Assembly: GCA_034437615.1 (NCBI GenBank)
Contig: DAOTTW010000415.1
Location: forward strand, 1 to 10,409
Direction of reading: 5' to 3'
DNA length: 10,409 nucleotides
Origin: DAOTTW01 sp034437615
GTDB lineage: Bacteria > Chloroflexota > Anaerolineae > Aggregatilineales > Phototrophicaceae
The notes under the pieces were generated by a model. That model was not told the origin of the DNA and ran no database searches. It saw only the letters and a program-made list of their open reading frames with translations. The first letter of the stretch is position 1; each line of letters begins with the position of its first letter. This document shows, piece by piece, positions 5,775 to 10,409 of this stretch. Position numbers and translations under genes: made by a program.

Positions 5775-7736
5775 GTGCAGAACCGACCACCCGAACCACC
5801 CAAGAACAACCATCCGAACAAAGACAAACGCGGCAAAGAGCCGGATAACGGCAACAACAATAACAACCCGTCGCCTTTCTCGAACCCGAATGCACAACGC
5901 ATCTGGTTGGTGCTGGGCTTTATCGTGCTGATCCTGTTCGTGCTGATGTTCAGCAATCGCCAACCCGCCGCAGGCAATCAGGTCTCGCTAAACGAATTGG
6001 CCACCTCTGCACGCAACGGCCAAATCGAGCAGATTACGGTGCGCGGCGGCACGGAAATTTTCGTCACCTACGCCGATGACCGCCAGGCGACCTCATACAA
6101 AGCGCCTGAGGATGATTTGCTGGCTATTTTCGGCTATGAGGACATCAGCCAAGCACCGTTTGATTACGTCGCCCAACCTGGTGACGATTCATCGGCCATC
6201 TTGTTTCAGATTTTGATCGGCATCGTGCCCATCGTCATTATCGTGTGGTTCCTGTGGCGTATGATGCGCTCGGTGCGCGTCGGCCAGGACCAGGCCATGA
6301 GCTTTGGCCGCAGCCGCGCCCGCGTTAGCCGCGATATGGAGCGACCACAGGTGACGTTTAACGATGTCGCTGGCGCTGAGGAAGCCAAAGAAGACCTGAA
6401 AGAAGTCGTGGAATTCCTGAAGGAGCCGGAAAAATTCATCCGCCTCGGTGCCCGCGTGCCGAAAGGCGTGCTGATGGTCGGCCCGCCAGGGACGGGTAAG
6501 ACGCTGATGGCGCGTGCCGTCGCTGGTGAAGCAGGTGCGCCCTTCTTCAGCATCTCCGGCTCGGAATTCGTAGAGATGTTCGTCGGTGTGGGTGCCTCGC
6601 GTGTGCGTGATCTGTTTGAGCGTGCGAAATCCGAAGCTCCGGCTATCATCTTCATTGACGAAATCGACGCCGTTGGTCGCCAACGTGGTGCGGGCCTGGG
6701 CGGTGGTCATGACGAACGTGAGCAAACGCTGAATCAAATTCTGGTCGAGATGGACGGCTTCGAGAACGACACCAACGTGATTATCGTTGCCGCCACCAAC
6801 CGCCCGGACATCCTGGACCCGGCGCTGCTGCGCCCTGGCCGCTTTGATCGCAAGGTCGTCATGGATAACCCGGATGTCAAGGGCCGTCAGGAAATCCTCG
6901 GCGTGCACATGCGCGGCAAACCGTTAGCCTCTGAGGTGGACACGGAAGCCATCGCGAAGATTACCGCAGGCTTCAGCGGTGCGGACCTGGAGAACCTCGT
7001 GAACGAAGCGGCAATCCTGGCGGCGCGCCGCAGCAAGAAAACCATCGGCATGAGCGAACTGCAAGAGGCGATGGAGCGCGTTGTCATGGGGCCAGAGCGC
7101 CGCAGCCGCGTCATCAGCCCGGAAGAGAAGCAGAAAATCGCCTATCACGAAGCTGGCCACGCCATTCTCTTCCACAAGCTCGAACACACCAACCCCGTGC
7201 ACAAGATCACGATTGTCTCACGCGGTCAGGCAGGTGGTTATGTGATGCCGCTGCCCTCACAGGATAACATGCTGCGCTCGAAGGAGCAGTTCGAGGATGA
7301 CATCGCCGCTGCAATGGGTGGCCGTGCCGCCGAGGAAATCATCTTCAACCAGCTAACGACGGGGGCCTCCAACGATCTACAGCAGGCAACGCGCATGGCG
7401 CGGGCGATGGTGACACAGTTCGGCATGAGCGAGAAGCTCGGCCCGCGTGCCTATGGCAGCAACAGCGCCCCGATCTTCTTGGGCCGTGAGATGGGCGAAA
7501 CCCGTGACTACAGCGAACACTACGCCCAGGCCATTGACGACGAAGTGCGCACCATCCTGCAAACGGCTTACCAGCGTGCCAAGAACATCCTGCTGGAAAA
7601 CCGCGACAAGATGGAAACCCTTGTGGAAATCCTGATGGAACGCGAGACGCTCGATAGCAGCGAATTCGTGGACATCATCGACGGCGGCAGCACCTCGAAG
7701 ACCGCCGAAGCACCTTCACCCGCCGGCACCGATTAG
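5775..7736 (+). CDS. ftsH: ATP-dependent zinc metalloprotease FtsH
   Basis: A complete 653-residue membrane-bound AAA+ protease that degrades damaged membrane proteins and short-lived cytoplasmic regulators, working as a hexamer. Residues 1-40 are an unusual Pro/Asn-rich hydrophilic leader with a run of Asn. Membrane segments lie at about 43-60 and 142-163 and enclose a small extracytoplasmic domain. The AAA+ module has Walker A GPPGTGKT (236-243), Walker B with D295 and E296, and the second region of homology (ATNRPDILDPALLRPGRFDR). The protease has HEAGH at 458-462 (zinc ligands H458 and H462, catalytic E459), and D534 in GASNDLQQAT is the likely third ligand. All key residues are present. 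The start is GTG, with GGAG 9 bases upstream. It is divergent from the FHA gene and ends before a nested hairpin. Length and motif order are normal for the family. Confidence 0.97.
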   Translation: MQNRPPEPPKNNHPNKDKRGKEPDNGNNNNNPSPFSNPNAQRIWLVLGFIVLILFVLMFSNRQPAAGNQVSLNELATSARNGQIEQITVRGGTEIFVTYADDRQATSYKAPEDDLLAIFGYEDISQAPFDYVAQPGDDSSAILFQILIGIVPIVIIVWFLWRMMRSVRVGQDQAMSFGRSRARVSRDMERPQVTFNDVAGAEEAKEDLKEVVEFLKEPEKFIRLGARVPKGVLMVGPPGTGKTLMARAVAGEAGAPFFSISGSEFVEMFVGVGASRVRDLFERAKSEAPAIIFIDEIDAVGRQRGAGLGGGHDEREQTLNQILVEMDGFENDTNVIIVAATNRPDILDPALLRPGRFDRKVVMDNPDVKGRQEILGVHMRGKPLASEVDTEAIAKITAGFSGADLENLVNEAAILAARRSKKTIGMSELQEAMERVVMGPERRSRVISPEEKQKIAYHEAGHAILFHKLEHTNPVHKITIVSRGQAGGYVMPLPSQDNMLRSKEQFEDDIAAAMGGRAAEEIIFNQLTTGASNDLQQATRMARAMVTQFGMSEKLGPRAYGSNSAPIFLGREMGETRDYSEHYAQAIDDEVRTILQTAYQRAKNILLENRDKMETLVEILMERETLDSSEFVDIIDGGSTSKTAEAPSPAGTD

Positions 7737-7768
7737 TCCACGGTGGCGCAAATACGGCGACAGTCTGC

Positions 7769-7792
7769 GGGCGCGCTTATGTGCGTCCCTAC
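7769..7792 (-). repeat. REP-like hairpin repeat, copy 2
   Basis: On the minus strand this reads GTAGGGACG...GCGCGCCC and aligns base for base with 4189-4212, with identical GTAGGG, CG and CGCG blocks. It folds into a similar stem with one bulge. Like copy 1 it sits between convergent genes, a typical place for such elements to accumulate. Confidence 0.4.
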
Positions 7793-7794
7793 GA

Positions 7795-7838
7795 ACGCCG
7801 CCCTGTAGAAACGCCACTCTTGGCGTCCGGGGCGGCGT
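7795..7838. terminator. Nested hairpin between ftsH and the DUF4062 gene
   Basis: The outer arms ACGCCGCCC (7795-7803) and GGGCGGCGT (7830-7838) are perfect 9-bp complements. Inside is a second perfect hairpin, ACGCCA (7811-7816) with TGGCGT (7821-7826) and a CTCT loop. It lies between two convergent stop codons, so it may end both transcripts or block their collision. There is no T tract, which argues against a classical intrinsic terminator. Confidence 0.5.
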
Positions 7839-7860
7839 CAGCCGCTTTCGCTGTGCTGTA

Positions 7861-9111
7861 CTAGCCCCCGTTTTGTCGCTCGGCCTCGGCTTCTTCCAGG
7901 CTATTCAGCGTCCACACGATATTCTTACGCAACGCAGCCTCTAGCTTTTGGCCGCCCGGTATCGTGTTCTCATACACAATGAAGCGCCGATGCCGGATGT
8001 CAAAGGGCCATTTTTCGATGTCGGTTTCCTGCGTAATCAACAGCGCAGGCTTGCCCAACGTATGCGCCATGCCCAATTCATAATACACATTGGCGTTGAT
8101 CTGGCTGGTTTCTACGATCACCAAACGGCAAGCGTAAATCGCTGCCCACACCTCCTGAATAATCGACCCCGCCAGCGACGAAAATTCATCACCGCGCTTA
8201 ATAGTCAGGTTCAGGTCGGCCACTGTCGGCACAATCACGTTTTGGTACACCGCGTCGTACTGAGGGCGAAACGGCATAATCATGAAAATATCGGCCTTGA
8301 ATTGGCTCTGGTCGGATGGCGTGCCGAAGATGGGGTTCACATTCAGCCAACCGTCGTATTGCGGTGCTGTAACGTGTTGTGCATGGTGCACTTCCATAGC
8401 ACGCAGCACAATTTGCTCGATGTCGTCTGTAGCAAGGTCCAATGCACGGTCTACCATCTGCTCGAATGCGTCATTGTCTGTATCGGTCTCGGCGGCTTCG
8501 GTCTGACTGCGTGGTGCAGGTGGTGCGCCGGGTGGCAATGGCGCTTCGTTGCTGTCCGTATCTGGTGCTGATGCAGAGCGCAAGCGCTGGCTTGGTGGGC
8601 GTAAACTGCGGCGCATAGGCCGCATCTGCTTGTAATTCGAGACGCTCATCACCACCTGCGCCTGCAACGCTTCCAGGTCGCCAAAATAATTAATCACATG
8701 CGACTCAGCCAGCTCACGCGCAAAGTCCAGCAGGCGGTCATCGGCTGTAGTCGCTGGGTCGGCCTTTGCTGCGCCCGGGTCCTTGATCGCATCGCGCAAG
8801 GCTGCGGGCATGAACAGCAAGCGCGTCAGGCCACGCAAGCGTGCATACCGGAATTCTAACTCGATGCTGGATTCAGTCTGCCCCGGCGGGATGCTGCCGT
8901 AGCGATGCCCATACACGCCAATGAAAAAATCGGCGTCGTCCATCGCACGCTGCGCAGCATCCAAACGCGAGAGGCTGCCATTGGCTGTGTCGTTAGCGGT
9001 TTGCACGCTAAACGGGAATTCGTTCATACGGAAGAGCGCAGTGCGAACCGCCTGTACATAGTCCTGTGTGGTGGGGTCGTCGCTGCTGCTGATGTAAATA
9101 CGGTAGACCAT
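7861..9111 (-). CDS. DUF4062 domain fused to a TIR-like/deoxyribosyltransferase-like domain
   Basis: A 416-residue soluble protein in three parts. Residues 3-100 are DUF4062-like: RIYISSS, then DDADFFIGVYGHRYGSIP and SSIELEF, with associated helices to about 160. Residues 163-212 are a low-complexity Arg/Pro then acidic linker, followed by a helical stretch (214-245). Residues 272-398 form a Rossmann-like domain with FMIMPFRPQYDAVY, a central VIVE strand, and NVYYELGMAHTLGKPALLITQ, then PFDIRHRRFIVY. This C-terminal family resembles nucleoside 2-deoxyribosyltransferases and TIR-like NAD-processing folds; E345 in NVYYELG is the best catalytic candidate. From memory, DUF4062 also occurs at the N-terminus of NLR-like proteins such as TEP1/NWD1. 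A nucleotide- or NAD-acting stress or defence role is inferred, not shown. ATG 9111 has AGGG 9 bases upstream. It appears monocistronic; no partner gene is adjacent. Confidence 0.8.
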   Translation of the reverse strand: MVYRIYISSSDDPTTQDYVQAVRTALFRMNEFPFSVQTANDTANGSLSRLDAAQRAMDDADFFIGVYGHRYGSIPPGQTESSIELEFRYARLRGLTRLLFMPAALRDAIKDPGAAKADPATTADDRLLDFARELAESHVINYFGDLEALQAQVVMSVSNYKQMRPMRRSLRPPSQRLRSASAPDTDSNEAPLPPGAPPAPRSQTEAAETDTDNDAFEQMVDRALDLATDDIEQIVLRAMEVHHAQHVTAPQYDGWLNVNPIFGTPSDQSQFKADIFMIMPFRPQYDAVYQNVIVPTVADLNLTIKRGDEFSSLAGSIIQEVWAAIYACRLVIVETSQINANVYYELGMAHTLGKPALLITQETDIEKWPFDIRHRRFIVYENTIPGGQKLEAALRKNIVWTLNSLEEAEAERQNGG

Positions 9112-9167
9112 GAGCTATATCCCTAGAGGTTGCCGAATAATCGTGGATGCGGCTATTATTGACGTGT

Positions 9168-9185
9168 TGCGCCGGATATGGCGCA
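9168..9185. promoter_or_regulatory. Inverted repeat in the DUF4062/crotonase divergent region
   Basis: TGCGCC (9168-9173) and GGCGCA (9180-9185) are perfect arms around GGATAT. It lies almost centrally in the 134-base divergent spacer and could be an operator serving both genes. No strong promoter could be placed on either strand, and no regulator gene is nearby. Confidence 0.3.
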
Positions 9186-9245
9186 GGTTTATATTGCGTT
9201 TTTTTACAGCAAATGTCAGCAAAATGCAAAATAGGATAGCACACT

Positions 9246-10034
9246 ATGCCAGAACAATTACCAGATTTTGAAAACATCCTGACCGAAACGCCCGCGCCCG
9301 GTGTCGGCGTCGTGCGCCTGAACCGCCCTAAAGCCATGAACGCCCTGAATAACGCCCTGATGCAAGAGCTACACGTCGCGCTGCAACATTATGACGCGGA
9401 TGATCGCATCGCCTGTATGATTATTACAGGCAATGAACGCGCCTTCGCTGCCGGGGCCGACATCAAGGAAATGCAGGGCCAGACGCTTGCAGAGGTCTAC
9501 ATGCAGGGGCAAATCTCCGATCATTTCAACCTGCAATACAGCAAGCCGATTATTGCAGCGGTCTCCGGTTATGCGCTGGGCGGTGGCTGTGAATTGTCGA
9601 TGGCCTGCGACATGATCGTGGCCTCCGAAAGCGCCGTTTTTGGCCAACCAGAGATCAACCTCGGCATCCTGCCGGGTGGCGGCGGCACGCAACGCTTAAC
9701 GCGGGCTGTCGGTAAGGCGCTGGCAATGGAGATCATGCTGACGGATCGGCGTCTGTCGGCGGATGAGGCGCTGCGCTATGGGCTGGTAAACAAGGTCGTC
9801 GCCGTCGAAGCGTATTTTAACGAAGCGCTGAAGATTGCGGAGAAGGTCGCGGCAAAATCACGCATCACCATACGCCTGACAAAAGAAGCCATCGACAAAG
9901 CCCACGAAACATCGCTACAAGAGGGGCTGGATTACGAAAAGCGCAATTTCCTGATGGCCTTCGCCACCGACGACAAGGCCGAAGGGATGCGTGCCTTCAT
10001 CGAAAAGCGTGCGGCCAACTGGCAGCACAGCTAA
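9246..10034 (+). CDS. Enoyl-CoA hydratase (crotonase family)
   Basis: A complete 262-residue crotonase that probably hydrates trans-2-enoyl-CoA to 3-hydroxyacyl-CoA in fatty-acid or related acyl-CoA breakdown, in the cytoplasm. It has the CoA-binding and oxyanion-hole segment AFAAGADIKEM (about 67-76) and a second oxyanion-hole segment, LGGGCELSMACD. Both glutamates used by true hydratases are present: E116 in GGCELS and E136 in GQPEINLGILPGGGGTQ. Their presence argues against the many non-hydratase crotonases, although substrate chain length cannot be read. The length is normal. ATG 9246 has AGGA 9 bases upstream. No other beta-oxidation gene is in view, and it is divergent from the DUF4062 gene and convergent with nadE, so it is probably transcribed alone. 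Confidence 0.93.
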   Translation: MPEQLPDFENILTETPAPGVGVVRLNRPKAMNALNNALMQELHVALQHYDADDRIACMIITGNERAFAAGADIKEMQGQTLAEVYMQGQISDHFNLQYSKPIIAAVSGYALGGGCELSMACDMIVASESAVFGQPEINLGILPGGGGTQRLTRAVGKALAMEIMLTDRRLSADEALRYGLVNKVVAVEAYFNEALKIAEKVAAKSRITIRLTKEAIDKAHETSLQEGLDYEKRNFLMAFATDDKAEGMRAFIEKRAANWQHS

Positions 10035-10050
10035 GCGCAGCCACATTAGC

Positions 10051-10409
10051 CTACAACCGACCATGCCGCCCCGTGTAATCCCGTAGGTATAAGAAGTCAT
10101 GCCCGATGCTGCGGCGGCTCACCTTCGCAATGTTGGGCATCGTGCGCTTATAGTGCTGCGATTTCACGCGCTCCCAGATCATATGCACGAAGTCGTAATC
10201 GAAGCCCTCATCGGCCACTTCCTGCACCGTGTAGCGCTCATCCACCAGCAAAAACAACACTTGGTCGGCCTGATCGTAGGTAAAACCAAGCTCGTCCTCG
10301 TCCGTCTGCCCGACCCACAAATCTGCGCTCGGCGGCTTGTCCACGATGGCAGCAGGCACACCCATTTCACGCGAAAGTTGCCGCACCTGATGCTTGTACA
10401 GGTCCGCGA
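10051..10409 (-). CDS. nadE: NAD+ synthetase, C-terminal part
   Basis: The frame stays open to the window edge, so the N-terminus is missing; about 118 residues are visible. The sequence reads DLYKHQVRQLSREMGVP, then KPPSADLWVGQTDEDELGF, a hallmark of NadE, then VDERYTVQEV and IAKVSRRSIGHDF near the end. NadE makes NAD+ from deamido-NAD+, ATP and an ammonia source, the last step of NAD synthesis. Whether it uses ammonia directly or carries a glutaminase domain cannot be told, because that part lies outside. The in-frame GTG at 10386 is internal, not the start. The stop is 16 bases from that of the convergent crotonase gene, and no terminator fits in the gap. Confidence 0.92.
   Translation of the reverse strand, partial: ADLYKHQVRQLSREMGVPAAIVDKPPSADLWVGQTDEDELGFTYDQADQVLFLLVDERYTVQEVADEGFDYDFVHMIWERVKSQHYKRTMPNIAKVSRRSIGHDFLYLRDYTGRHGRL

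Noticed and set aside
6189..6908. 239-codon minus-strand frame inside ftsH
   Set aside because: Antisense shadow of the conserved AAA+ region; the His/Ala/Asp-rich composition is typical of reverse-frame translation of GC-biased genes.
7948..8571. Plus-strand frame opposite the DUF4062 gene
   Set aside because: Overlaps fully with a protein that has recognisable domains on the other strand; Arg/His/Cys-rich shadow.
9159..9164. TTGACG as a -35 element for the crotonase gene
   Set aside because: No acceptable -10 lies 16 to 18 bases downstream (sequence there is GC-rich); the TATATT further on is too distant.
10384..10386. GTG as the start of a small 111-residue protein
   Set aside because: The frame continues upstream to the window edge with NadE-like sequence (DLYKHQ), so this is an internal codon of a truncated nadE.

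Overview
The window looks like chromosomal DNA of a bacterium, most plausibly a Chloroflexota member of the Anaerolineae type. This rests on moderately GC-rich DNA (judged by eye), a class A penicillin-binding protein (PBP) with Ig-like C-terminal domains, a zinc-ribbon/FHA protein and a mix of ATG and GTG starts. The assignment is inferred from protein character, not from a marker gene. I see no phage, insertion sequence, tRNA, rRNA or CRISPR array.

Layout. Positions 1-2247 (+) hold the 3' part of a class A PBP, with the end of a GT51 glycosyltransferase domain, a transpeptidase domain and Ig-like domains. All three transpeptidase catalytic motifs appear to be lost. Positions 2331-3368 (+) encode a helical-repeat protein with a very acidic linker and a C-terminal membrane anchor. 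Positions 3369-3731 are mostly non-coding but carry a near-consensus promoter, a 12-nt Shine-Dalgarno sequence, an 11-codon ORF and a GC-rich hairpin. Together these resemble a short leader or small-RNA unit. A small unrecognised helical protein follows (3732-4124, +).

On the minus strand come an ECF-type sigma factor (4278-4928) and, upstream of it, a zinc-ribbon/FHA protein (5067-5579). An intrinsic terminator lies between them and a good promoter lies upstream of the FHA gene. Divergently, 5775-7736 (+) encodes a complete FtsH AAA+ metalloprotease. A nested hairpin separates it from the convergent gene at 7861-9111 (-), which joins an N-terminal DUF4062 domain to a C-terminal TIR-like/nucleoside deoxyribosyltransferase-like domain. 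An enoyl-CoA hydratase (9246-10034, +) converges on the C-terminal part of NAD+ synthetase (10051 to the window end, -).

How they fit together. There is no single pathway. The left part concerns the envelope (PBP, membrane-anchored acidic protein), the middle signalling and proteostasis (sigma factor, FHA, FtsH), and the right metabolism plus a candidate stress or defence protein. The three observations most worth follow-up are the apparent pseudo-transpeptidase, the leader unit at 3449-3653, and the DUF4062/TIR-like fusion.
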